This document shows, piece after piece, positions 1 through 10,652 of a stretch of 39,022 bases of DNA (the first letter of the stretch is position 1; each line of letters opens with the position of its first letter). The translations under genes were made by a program, and so were the position numbers. The notes below the pieces were generated by a model that was not told where the DNA came from, ran no database searches, and worked only from the letters and a program-made list of their open reading frames with translations. The DNA is from Acanthaster planci (taxonomy: Eukaryota; Echinodermata; Asteroidea; Valvatida; Acanthasteridae): contig NW_019091603.1 in NCBI RefSeq assembly GCF_001949145.1, forward strand, positions 216,367-255,388, written 5' to 3'.

Positions 1-19
1 TTGGTGAAGCCAGACGGCC

Positions 20-217
20 TCAAGGAAATAACGGTTGAACCACAGCGAGTTTGGCACTAAAAATGGGCCACTTCGGCTTAGATTTTCGAGGCGGCAACAC
101 ACAAATTAAACCCACCACCTCCCCATCTACACCATAATTTTGGACTATGAATTTAGCTTTTACTAGTTTAATGGCAGGAACTACCTGGGAGCGACACGCA
201 GTTCCTGAGGTAAACAA
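20..217 (-). pseudogene. Short coding-like segment near the window edge
   Basis: A 65-residue minus-strand frame contains KLVKAKFIVQNYGVDGEVVG and VLPPRKSKPKWPIFSAKL. Its basic, proline-rich, non-repetitive composition resembles the 377-930 segments, and it is on the same strand just downstream of them. It may be the next part of the same broken gene. No domain is recognised. Confidence 0.2.
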
Positions 218-376
218 ATAAACAATTTAGGCGAATTATCTCGCAGTAATTATAACGTAAAGTTAGTTGTTAGTAATGTTTCATTTTGTTTTTCTTAAAC
301 ACTACGCCAAGCACCCTCTTGTTCTGGTGGGGCTTATTCCAACCGCCTGTTCAAGCGGTGGAAAAAACGGCGTGCC

Positions 377-930
377 TTATGTAAGTTTGTTTAAGTTGTA
401 AAGGATAAATAGAATCACATGACTATTAATTATAGGACAATCACCTACTGGTTCTTTTGGGAAAATAAAGAATTGCGCATTACATCTCGTATTAGTAACT
501 TTCTCGATGTTTGACAAATCAATGGGCCGCTTTCGGTGATCAAATTGGGAAGCACAGGAATCTATTTTAACATACATTCGATGCTTGTCCGTGTAAGGTG
601 GTTAAACGACATATTCAATCTTGCTCAAAGCATCATCAAATGTATTCGCCTTCTTTAATCACGGGTTTTGAGATGATTAATTTACTTGGGTCAAAAGGAC
701 CAAAGGTGACAGTGGGATCGCAGTTGTCAGCATTGAGACGCTCGTGGTCGTCGGTTACGATGTAGGTTTGGTTAAACATGGTTTTCATATATAGTCTATT
801 TATTTTATGGAGGTTGTAAACTGAGTGTTTCAAGTAGGAGTCACGAGTTCGGCCGGGCAAGTCGAGGCTTGTAGCGGTTGGGAAAGCGAGGGGAATTCCC
901 TTTTTTGTTTGAGAGCTTCGAGTTGTTTAT
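377..930 (-). pseudogene. Unidentified coding-like remnant in two adjacent open segments
   Basis: Minus-strand frames look coding rather than random but match no family I recognise. From about 930 to 650 one frame reads through segments such as MKTMFNQTYIVTDDHERLNA and GPFDPSKLIISKPVIK. A one-base frame change then gives KKANTFDDALSKIEYVV and a stop at 602-604. A second open segment (577-377) includes KIDSCASQFDHRKRPIDLSN and FFIFPKEPVGDCPIIN. The polar, low-cysteine composition and lack of splice-like borders suggest an old intronless gene or mobile-element ORF, now broken. It lies about 11.4 kb past the MITF-family stop, so it is not part of that coding sequence. It could also be the end of a neighbouring gene or an endogenised viral fragment; I cannot tell which. 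Confidence 0.3.
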
Positions 931-1129
931 GAGAAGCGCCGGGGTCAAAGCGAGTGAAGTGGGAAGTCCCGGCGCTGATGTGAATGGGCCTTTGGGCGGT
1001 GGAACGTGGGAAGCAGAGTGAAAAGGGGGGGCTGGTCCTCTCTTCTACCTACTACTCCGTCTGCACCTTTCACAAGTTCACCCACACGGTCTCGGCGGTA
1101 AAATGTTTTGTTTCCAAACAGAATCAACG

Positions 1130-3580
1130 AAATCTGTTAATTTAGTCTGCCTGTCACAATATGTACCAATGAAATTCATATCTACTTAAATATCCCAAAA
1201 ATCATCATTAAAAATATGAATTTCTTGCAGTGGACTTATGGTAACGTATCTTCCTTCCAAGGAGTTTTGGAAGGCTTAACCTAAATTAGTGGTTGTTAAT
1301 TGTTAAAAGATTATTTAAAAATCTCCTTTGTATTATTCAATGTATTCATAAAACGCAAATTATAACGTATAACACAGAATGACAAAATAGGATCATTTCT
1401 GCTGTGTGAAACAATGTAAAATTGACTTTTACAGTTTTGTTTAAATTGTTGTTATTTGGCTTTGTTCGTATGCAGGGTTTACACATTTACAGTTTCTGAC
1501 AATGCCTTACAAAGAGTAAAGAATTTTCAATAATATCGTTATTTCAAGATGTATTTTGCGTTGGGAAGATGTTGATTTATATAACGGGTTTTGCCCTTAC
1601 CCAACGTATATATTGTCGGTCGTGGGTTCGAGTCCCACCCGAGTAAGCTTGTGAATTTTTATTTGCAAGCTCACGGACAAGCAGTGAGCATACAGTGTTT
1701 ATCAATATATACGTTGGGTAAAGGCAAAACCCGTTATATAAATTAAAACATCGTTATTATAATTGATTACAGCAGCTATACAGCTTTGTGGCATTACCTC
1801 CGTACATTATATTTTTTAAATCTGATTTGCCAGATACGTTACCAAAAAACTTGGCATAGTGGATCTCACTATCTCAATCTCATCAGAAATATTTGTATAA
1901 TTACCTGTTTATCTAAAAGATAATGACTAATTACTTAGCTCAGAGCAAATAAATGTGAAATTGCAACATGCAAAGTGATAGTTGTAGCATAGCAACGGAC
2001 ATCATGCGCATGTCCAATCTGGACAATTTCTCTGCCTTCTTTTCACAATCTTGAAAAAGCTGGGGTTTTCCAATGAATCTGTGAAATACCATCATTAAAA
2101 TACCTCTTTTTAAAGTCTGTCTTTCACAACGTGTACCTCCGAAATTCATGATGACTTTAACCCTCCCCAGATTTGGTTTCAAAACAACTTTTGTATAAGT
2201 AAAATGGTGGTAATGTATCTGTTAAGTCGTTGAAATATGTTTTAGAAGGTTAAACTTCAAGTTTTTATGTCCGAAAATATGGTCGGGTTGGAAATCAGTC
2301 CTGTTTTGTTCCATGTTCTGGAGGTAATAAACTTTACAATTTTGAGCAGATACGTTCATTGTAGTTGATATTTTGCAAAGTTCTAGTCCCAACTTCAACA
2401 CTTTAGCAAAGAATGCACCATGAACATAAAGTGTTACTTCAAAACTCATAAGGGCCCAACTCCTGAAAAAATGCACTGCGGTGATATCAAGAAAAATGCC
2501 GAGGGGGCACCGCTGGCTCTTTTAGGTTTCATTTTACTTGAATTAAATTGTTTCCCCAAATCAAACGTAGTCTAAACATCGTAAAGCATTTACCCTGGTT
2601 CATTACCATCTGTCTTTTAAACCCATTTTACGACAGTTTATCATTAAATGGTAAAATGGTTCATTCTCAAATTTCAATTGGTATTTTAAGTTAGATATGG
2701 GTGGAACAGAGAATTACCTTACAACCCATGGTTTGTAACACACAGTGAACAAACTTCAGTGTAAAATTATTCACGGTCAGAAATGACCCACCTTAATCAG
2801 CACCTTTACTGAAATGCCAGTGTAGAAGTACACACTGCTTTGGGCAATACCAGTACATACATGCCTATCCTATGGTTCCACCCATGGAGAATTGCTGCAC
2901 AAATTGCCACTGAAAATTTTGAGTGAACACAGGATTCTGAGCTGATCAAGAACAGTCAATTACGAACAGGGTTGGCAACTTTTTCGTGAATATTCAGTAG
3001 GGTGGCTATTCTGGGTAAGGTGTGGGGGTTGTGTGTGTTAATTTATACATTACAAGCAGAGCATTGCACCTTGTGACACAAAAACTATGCTCAATTTAAT
3101 GTAAGATTTAGTCAAACATAGCATTAATACTTTGGAGGCAGTGCACTTTTTTTGCAGCTACTTTGTGGTTGTGTGAAGTTTGGTTTAGGACAAATGTCAT
3201 GGCAGATTGAGTGAAAAATGCCGAATTCTGTACAGTGTCAGCCCATCACATGGGAAAATTCTTCATATTAACGTAGAAAATTTTAATACCGTCCAGCCCA
3301 TGCTAATAGGCTCAGAATTCAGTCAGGAAATTTGGAGAAAATTTTGTTCTACTCTCACAGAGAAAACACAAGGTTGTGATCAGGATCCAGTAGTTAATTT
3401 ATGCACACTGACGTGACCAATCAATTTAGGAGATTTGAGCCAATGGGGCTTAGGCTGCTTTAAACCTTTAGCCAATAGGTAGGCTTCTTACTCTGCTGGG
3501 GGAAAATAAGTGCAGCTTGCGGTCACTTTGTCACAGCCCTTTGTGGGAAACAAAATGGGGAAACTTGTCAAATTGCCCAC
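1130..3580. other. Non-coding AT-rich DNA
   Basis: Apart from the inverted-repeat element at 1575-1743, only short chance open frames are visible. No exon with convincing borders is seen. Confidence 0.5.
1575..1743. mobile_element. Short inverted-repeat (MITE-like) element carrying a tRNA T-arm
   Basis: A terminal inverted repeat of 41 bp (1575-1615 and 1703-1743, near identical; both ends contain ataacgggttttgcc and cccaacgtatatattg) encloses about 87 bp. The interior contains GTGGGTTCGAGTCCCAC at 1622-1638, a perfect tRNA T-stem/loop with a pol III B-box. No transposase is encoded. A target-site duplication is not clear. The class is unknown. Confidence 0.7.
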
Positions 3581-3589
3581 CCCCACCCC

Positions 3590-4500
3590 ATCACATACCT
3601 GCAAAATCTCGCGCATTAGGCGTGTGACACACGTATTTTGGCCAAATCTAACGCTCACACGCATCAAGCTAAAATCTCGCGCATTCTGCAAATGACGACG
3701 ATAACTCACAAAAACTCACGCATTGGACAAGGTTGGTCGCGGGCATCAATTTGTTTTCTATGATGTACTGCACACGCGTACTGCGCCGTATTACAGTAAT
3801 AGCCTTCAATCAAGGCTCACCTGGACACATGGCGCACACAAGTCATGATGAAGACAGGCTGTGCAGAGCACGTGGCAAAGCTTGTGAATTGTGTGCGTCC
3901 CGAGTACACGTGTAAAGCTAGTGCCACGCGCGCCTTGACTAACGACTATGCACTACCGATCACTCACGCCACGTGTAGGCCGTCTCCGACACCGGCTTCT
4001 AAAGCTTCGGCTAGGCCTATTTTCTCGGCGTTCCCGCGTAGCGCGAAGATCTAGACCTAGGTCTAAACAACAGATCCAGATGCAGAATAAATAAATAGAT
4101 CGACAACGCATGCTGTACTGCGGCGCGATAAATTTTCCGTTCCGTCGTGGACGGGCGTTGTAGAATGTAGTACATGAGCCATGCACTCAAACTTTTTCCA
4201 ATTTTTTTCATTGACATTTTGTATAAATGTTGACTTGAAAACATCATTTCCACGACACAGTTGAAAACATATCGCGATGAGATTTAGTTTTGCAAATTTT
4301 TAAAAAGAATGTTTACGAGCCCCGAAGAGATCCCAAGCATTTCATCCATTAACTTTCATTTGGTTTTGATGACGTCACTATGCATAGTTTATTCAAATTA
4401 TGACGTCACAATAGATTATGCATTATAATACGTGGGTTTCAATTGGACAAAATCTCACGCATTGGAATTTCTGAAACTTGGCAGGTCTGCCATCACCACT
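3590..4500. repeat. CpG-richer patch with a recurring AAAATCTCRCGCATT word
   Basis: The word aaaatctcgcgcatt occurs near 3602 and 3671 and as aaaatctcacgcattgg near 4449, and related actcacgcattgg occurs near 3714. Between them lie CpG-rich sequence, a 14-bp palindrome TAGACCTAGGTCTA near 4063, and two TGACGTCA words (4370-4377, 4401-4408). This may be an old dispersed element whose ends share the word. No coding frame is recognised. Confidence 0.35.
3869..3975. promoter_or_regulatory. Cluster of three CACGTG E-boxes
   Basis: CACGTG occurs at 3869-3874, 3907-3912 (as ACACGTGT) and 3970-3975, three in 107 bp. CACGTG is the core bound by MITF/TFE, MYC and USF-type bHLH-Zip proteins. The cluster lies about 8.4 kb downstream of the MITF-family stop codon. 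Function is inferred from the motif only. Confidence 0.25.
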
Positions 4501-5059
4501 AATTGAATACATGTAACAAGGAAGTCCATCCATATTATTTCTTAACCAATTTTGCCTTATGGTTTACTAGATGTCATTCATGTCGAGGAGGTCCACCTTG
4601 AGCCACTATTCCTCCCATAGTTTTAAATGGGAGAAGTTTATGTAAACAAACATTGTTAAGCAAAGGCAGCATAGGGGTTTTCTTGCAAACAATGAAGAGC
4701 ATTTTCTGGCGGGAATTTGAAAGACCCAGGCTAAAATCTCTTGTGCAATATCATAAGGGCCAGTAAGTGTATTGCAGGCAGTAGGAATTTACGTATCATA
4801 TACTGTACATTTGTATATACCATGACAACAGTTACAGTACATGATCACAGGCAATGGTAATGGCTCGCTGTAGGTAGGTTCAACAGGGCCACTCCTCCCG
4901 TAGCTCATAGTGTTAAGCGGGGAAAATCCTGTGCTTGAAAGGTTTAATTAATAGGTCATTATTAATGTTCATTCAGATTTAGTAAATGGTGTTGAAAGGA
5001 CATGATAGGTTGTTTGGCCTGGTACATGGTGTTGCCATTTGTTAAGGTCATATCATAAT

Positions 5060-5240
5060 AGGGTCTGGTGTGCCCTAATTTTTGACAAGGTCTGATGTGA
5101 CTTGTGTATCTGGGCCGGTGTACCTTATGTAGTGGGTCAGGTGTTTCATGGTCTGTGGGCCATACATGGTGGGCCAGGTGTGCCCTACTCATGGCTGGGT
5201 CTGGTAAACACAGGTGGTCTGGTATGCCCCACTTTATTGC
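5060..5240 (+). repeat. Degenerate tandem repeat (GGGYCWGGTGTGCC-type units)
   Basis: Irregular units of roughly 20-30 bp start with variants of gggtctggtgtgccc, gggccggtgtacc, gggtcaggtgtttc and gggccaggtgtgccc. The array makes chance open frames on both strands that should not be taken as genes. Confidence 0.5.
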
Positions 5241-6736
5241 ATTTTGTTGCAAATTTGCCCATAGTACTGGTTTCTGGCAAACTTTTGACTTGTAAAGAAC
5301 AGTTGTGGCATATTCACAAAGATTCATGTTTGTCCATTTTATCAGTCTGAGAATAATCGGATAATAAATGTTGGTCATTAGGCAATAACAAATTGCACTT
5401 TAAGTCAACGCAGGAGTTATAACAGAAGTATTGCTGCTTTTTACTGAACACGGTGTACTTTTTAAAAGCATGACAGACAGCCTGGTAAATGTATGTGTAC
5501 ACGTGGTTAATGACATTTTTGTCAAAAAATGGGTGAGTTAAGCTTCAGCGCCCAATGTCACACTATTTTATACTAACAGAGGCTATGTGTGTATGTTGCA
5601 CCCCAGGTGACTCGGGATGGCATCACCCCAGGGGGTACATTAAATTATTAACTCCAAAAGCTGAAAACTGTAATAAAACAGATCAGGCAAACACTGTATG
5701 TGCTGTGGCATGGAGTCAATGTTACCCTCTCAAAGCACGGAGTCAGAATGACTAAGAGAACAAAGGCTCCCACCACATGGCCAGTGTTCTGCCTGCACAG
5801 GAAGTGTAATGTAACCACTAGCTGGAACCTCTCTGGCTGTTTCCTGTCGCACCCTGCAGCTAGGCACCAAACAGCTGCAGACAGTACATGTACTTCCATA
5901 AAAAATATTAGGGGGTTCGAATAAACAATGCAAAACTCTGGCTCTGACAAACAGTAAACCCTAACCATCTGTCCATGACCTCTACATGTATTTCATCAAG
6001 ATTGTAAGTACTAAGCATGGCAAAAGGCACACTTATGGAAATATCTATGCAGGCAACCATAAGCACAACCATTCAAATGATGTCATGAAGAAGTGCTTAC
6101 ACTTACAGTTAGCAATTTTTGGTTATAGTGAGCACAACTTTTCTACTACCTATTAAGCAATAGTTTTGACAAAAATTAAAACCCAACTGTACCTGATAGT
6201 TTACCTTTAGCATCTGTATTCATGAAGGAATAGCCTTTTCTAGAGGAAAATGTAGGTATTGTACTGCACGTATTAGAGTTGGGCTTACATGCATGTTACA
6301 GGTGGTTAATTGCCAATGTGATTTTTTAATTAACTTCTTTGATATACATCTCTTAGAAGGTTTTAAGAACAAGTGATAAAGCCAGTGATGCTAAAAATTC
6401 CAGTGAAGTTCCTGGTGTTGAAAGATGGCAAGTTAATTCAAACAGCTCCATTTAGAAATCACAGGCTTTTGTTTCTAAGCCAATGGCTTTTACTACCTCT
6501 GTAGATCTGAAGGCTTACAACTAGATGAAGATTTAGTAGAGGATTCCTTGTCTGAAGTGACACTGTTTTGCTCTTTGCTAGTAAATGGTACATTTCACTT
6601 GGAGACAGCAAAGATTTACTACACTATACAGCAGTCACATTTAGGGACACAGGTGCTTCACAGTTCTTGCTACTGGAAAGTGTTAGTAAATATTTAGTTT
6701 ATAATCACCCTTTCCCCCTCTGATATACCCTCAGAC

Positions 6737-7055
6737 TTAGTGCGCTAACCTTAAATACCTAGCGTGGACTTGTGAACAAAAGATGTCCATGATGCAGGAA
6801 AGGAAGACGTTTTGTGGACTTACACATGTACACAGGATGTTTCCCCTTCTCTGAAAAAGAAGTTTAGAGGCATTCTAGGGGTCATCTGTCGTAATAGGAA
6901 AAGTAATAGTTAAGGAAACCTTGTACAAAAAACAGCTGAAAATTGTGTTCCCACTTCAAAAAAATGAGTACATGAATTTTCACCGAGTTTTCTTATTAAA
7001 CTGCATGAAAAGAAAGGAATGTCAACAGTAAGTGTGTATGTGAGTTTGTTTCTGC
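6737..7055 (+). repeat. Dispersed repeat family R1, copy A
   Basis: Shares long near-identical stretches with 36885-37195: gtggacttgtgaacaaaaga, gatgcaggaaaggaagacgt, gtggacttacacatg, aagtttagaggcatt, catctgtcgtaa and caaggaaacc-type blocks in the same order. It has short gtggac/gtccac palindromic words. No protein is recognised and the class is unknown. Confidence 0.7.
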
Positions 7056-7235
7056 ATTCAATTGGGGACCCTGAACAATAGAGGACAATAAGGTGTCCAA
7101 CTGACAGAGGGTCCCCGATTGACAACTGTGTACAAAACATATGGGTGGTCTTCTAAAATAGTACAAACAAAAGAGGAACAATAGGGGGTCCCCAGTTGCA
7201 GGCAAATACACACTTGTGTGGGTACGTGGGTGCAG

Positions 7236-7440
7236 GCGTGGCATACATAGTGTGGACCTCTGCACAAAAGAAGTCCACACAATGTAGGGTGCAATGCCGT
7301 AGTGTGGACTCCCACATGTCCACACGTTTCCCCCTCTGAAAACTAGTTTCAGAGGCATTTTGGGGTCAATGTTATCCATGGCAAAATGAAGAGGAACAGT
7401 CAAGGAAATCATCATCAAAATCCAGCTCAAAGGAGTTATC
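7236..7440 (+). repeat. Dispersed repeat family R1, partial copy A'
   Basis: A second, more diverged R1 copy lies just downstream of copy A. The order of gtggac / gtccacac / gtttccccctctgaaaa / tttcagaggcattttgggg / aacagtcaaggaaa parallels copies A and B. It suggests a local duplication or a composite element. Confidence 0.55.
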
Positions 7441-7711
7441 CTAGTTAGAGAAAAAGGAGCATTTCTTCAAGCTTCCTTAACCACAGGACAACAAAGTAAT
7501 GTACCCACTTCGTATGTAAAACAGGTATGTGTGTGTGCTGGTGTCTTTTAAATTGCCTACTGCCTTTTTTGCACAAGCTTTGATTAGGTCGACTTTTAAG
7601 CAACCTGCACACTGCACTCTATAGGCATAGGTACTTGTTTTAACATCGTAAGAAATGTTAACAGTTGCTTCGGGTAGGGAATTAGACTGTTTGAAACCAG
7701 ATATGCTACCA

Positions 7712-8135
7712 TCAATTTTGTTTAGTTCCCTGACCCAAAGGTTTAAAATCTTTGGGATAATCTTTCGGTCTTGTAGCTCCCATGGTCACAACCAAACGAG
7801 GAATTATTTCCACAAAATTGTCAATCACTTTGGAACCCATTGTTACAATCACATCTTCCTTTTTTTCAAAAGTTTTCAGCATGGTTTTTACAAACACATT
7901 TTATTGTTTTAAAGTTAATGTTGGGTTCCCCGCAAAAGCCCTTTTTCCACAGATTCTTCAACCTTGCAATTTATTTCTGGCACCCATAAAATATGTAGGG
8001 AGGCACAACCCTCGAGCTTTATAGAAATCAGTTTTTCCATTCTTTCCCTCTTGAGTTCTTTGTTTTAGCCATTTTTCAACTGCCCTGGAAAAAATTGTAG
8101 CACCTGTCCAGACATCAACTGGTTCACATACAAAA
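7712..8135 (-). pseudogene. Unidentified coding-like remnant
   Basis: On the minus strand, from about 8135 to 7960, one frame reads DVWTGATIFSRAVEKWLKQR, then GKTDFYKARGLCLPTYFMGA, up to a stop. After a short gap another frame (7897-7712) gives KTMLKTFEKKEDVIVTMGSK and VTMGATRPKDYPKDF before a stop. Composition and length suggest decayed protein-coding sequence, perhaps a transposon ORF. I do not recognise the family. It lies beyond the likely 3' UTR of the MITF-family gene. Confidence 0.3.
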
Positions 8136-8829
8136 GGTCCACAGTGTATATAACGTCACCATGGCTATGTGTGCTTGTTTGCAGTTGTTTCAATGCAAAG
8201 GAGTTGCTGGGTGGGATTTTTCTAACTTTATCTATTTTGTAAATGTGGTTTCACCACCCAAACAAAGAAGGTCTTTAAACCTCTTAGCTCTTTTATGGTC
8301 TGGGCTCCCCATTTCAATTCTAATTATTGTGGGTTGGGGGTCCACTTAGCTGTAACTGCATACAGCTTATCTTCTGCACTTAACCAACTCGAGCACAACT
8401 CTTTCATGTAAACCACTGACATAAAAAAAGAATCCTCAAATGAATGTACATGTCCTCCATGGAACCAATAAGAAAAATTGTGTGTGTTTATAGATAATCC
8501 GGCAGCAAGCTATTAAAACACTGCAAATTAGAAGAAATATACATGCCAGAGAGCCTCTCAGTGAACAGTTTCAACACATGCTCAATGATATTGTTACACT
8601 TTTTAATAAGATATAAATGCAAAGGTGAAAACAGCACATGCTTCTGAATGAAGAGATCATCTGATAGGCCTACCTCATGACAATTACATGACGTGACTTA
8701 GCAGCACAATCATTGTATTATTGTGGGACTCCTTTTCATGCCTTGCGATGACACTTGTGATATCTTGCATGTGATTGAAAGCATGAAGTGAAATAATATT
8801 CCACCTTTCTATCATGTATTGCTAACATG

Positions 8830-9060
8830 GGGGTACGTGGCCTCACTGGCGGTTTGTAGCTTCTGATCATAGGGTCAGAGGATCAAATCCAGCATGTGGA
8901 AGTATGTTGTTATCTTGGGCAAGTCACTTCACCCCTATGTGCCTCTCTCCACCTAGAAGTACATTGAGACAAACATGGTTATGTTTAGCCATTTGTACTG
9001 GAAGAATTGGGCTAGTATACTTCCCAGGGAGCTGAGACAATTTCAGGAATGTTCAGAAGT
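8830..9060 (+). mobile_element. Decayed tRNA-derived SINE
   Basis: A tRNA-like head has a B-box-like ggatcaaatcc at 8880-8890. It is followed by the widespread SINE body text atcttgggcaagtcacttca and gcctctctccacct at 8912-8954, then a diverged tail. Head-body order and orientation fit a tRNA-derived SINE transcribed by pol III from its internal promoter. The A-box is poorly preserved, so the copy is probably inactive. Confidence 0.6.
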
Positions 9061-10650
9061 TTTTTCCCCTCTCCTGACCAGTTGGTTAAACGTTCACTCC
9101 AGATGTGTTGATTGAAGGTGAACCTGTGTCTGTGTCTTTTCCTTAGTAAATTAGGTTAGCCAGGTTCTGGCAGAAAGCTGTTTCTTTTATTATTAAAAAA
9201 TTAGCTTGAGCTTGTTGGAGTGAAGTGTGAAATGGAAGTGATGTGGAAAGTACCATAGCAACTGTAGGCTAAGAGTCAGAATGCCAGATGATTGCGCTAT
9301 GTCAGCATGACATTTGAGTAGCTCCCAAAAGCATTTTCTCATTGGCCAAAAGACACAATTAGAGGCACTTTTGCCCAGTAGGCACAAATCCAGGTGTCTC
9401 ATGCAACAACTTACCTGCCGCTGTTAAAACAGAACCGAGGAAAACCTTGCCTGTCAGATTTTGTTGTCAGGGCCAGCAGTGGAGCAGAACTCAACCACCT
9501 TACACACTTTCCACTGAAGAAACTTGTAAGTGTAAACACCCTATTTATTTTGGCAGATTATTTTCTAAAGTTCACTGATGTTTTGACAAGATGAAGTTCC
9601 TCTCCGTCTCTGAAAATATTGATAGAATTTGTAGATGTAATTTGATTTGAATTCACAGTTATATTTGTCAAGGGTGAAGGATTCACCTGTGTAAATTAAT
9701 CCAAAAGCTATTACAGATTATTTTGAAGTTTGAATTATAGTCAGGAACTTATCTTTTCCTTCCAAATTAGAAATGTAATAATTGTACAGTTTGGCCATTT
9801 CTTTAAAATTAGATGGTCAGTGGTCACTCTTGATGTCAAACACAACTATCCTATTACCCGTGCTACCCGGTGTTACAAATTGATTTGGACGACACAACGT
9901 CTACAAATACTCGAGTGCAGTGCTGAGAATTAAGCAAGCAAGAGTTGACAGAGCGGGAGCCAGAACTAAACTATAACGGATGTTTCCATTGAAAACTACA
10001 TGTATTTCTAAATGAGAAAGAACAAAGCCTTGGTGCATTTTTATGACATTGAACTCTAATCTTCTGTGATTGTAAGGAGCCTGAAATGATTTGTAAAGGT
10101 TCAAATTGATTTCATATTTCACTGATTGAATTTGAATTTGATTTTTTGTTAGTAACAAAATACATTAAATCGGATAGCCGAGAATCAGAAAACGAAGAGA
10201 TAATTTAACAGTTGATTATAAACCTCATTTTTCCCTGCAACTTGATGAAATCCTTGATTGAATCGTGTTCGTTTTATGCCTATATATAAAGTTTGTAAAT
10301 AAAGCAGTTGTAAACCAGAAAGGAAGAACACTTTAATATTGAGAAGTTTCCACCTCATCCTTTGGGCAGTCACATTCTTACAAAGAATGCATGATAGAAA
10401 GGTAGAATATTACCTCACCTCATGCTTGCAATCACATGTAAGATATCACAATTGATGTTTGGTAAGGCACAAAAGGGAGTCCAACAATAATTGACTGATT
10501 AAGCCCACTGAGTCATGTGACCCAAAGTGGGTATCAAACATGGCAGCCTCCTATAGCAAAGAGAATTGTAAGTGCTGCAGAACAAAAATATAGCCAATTC
10601 TCATTATAGCACTCAGCACACCAGTAGGCTGGGTACTGAACTGACTGTTG
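9060..10650. other. Non-coding AT-rich DNA
   Basis: Short open frames on both strands lack recognisable domains. I see no repeats or RNA genes here. Confidence 0.45.
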
Positions 10651-10652
10651 CA

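Noticed and set aside
330-365. ACCGC...GCGGT hairpin as a terminator or RNA structure
   Set aside because: The 5-bp stem with 8-nt loop is too short to support a claim in eukaryotic DNA.
4962-5378. 138-residue minus-strand open frame
   Set aside because: It overlaps a degenerate minisatellite, which explains its repetitive Pro/His/Arg-rich reading. No domain or splice borders are seen.
6996-7430. 144-residue minus-strand open frame
   Set aside because: It lies entirely in the R1 repeat copies, has no recognisable domain and is not open in the copy at 36.9 kb.
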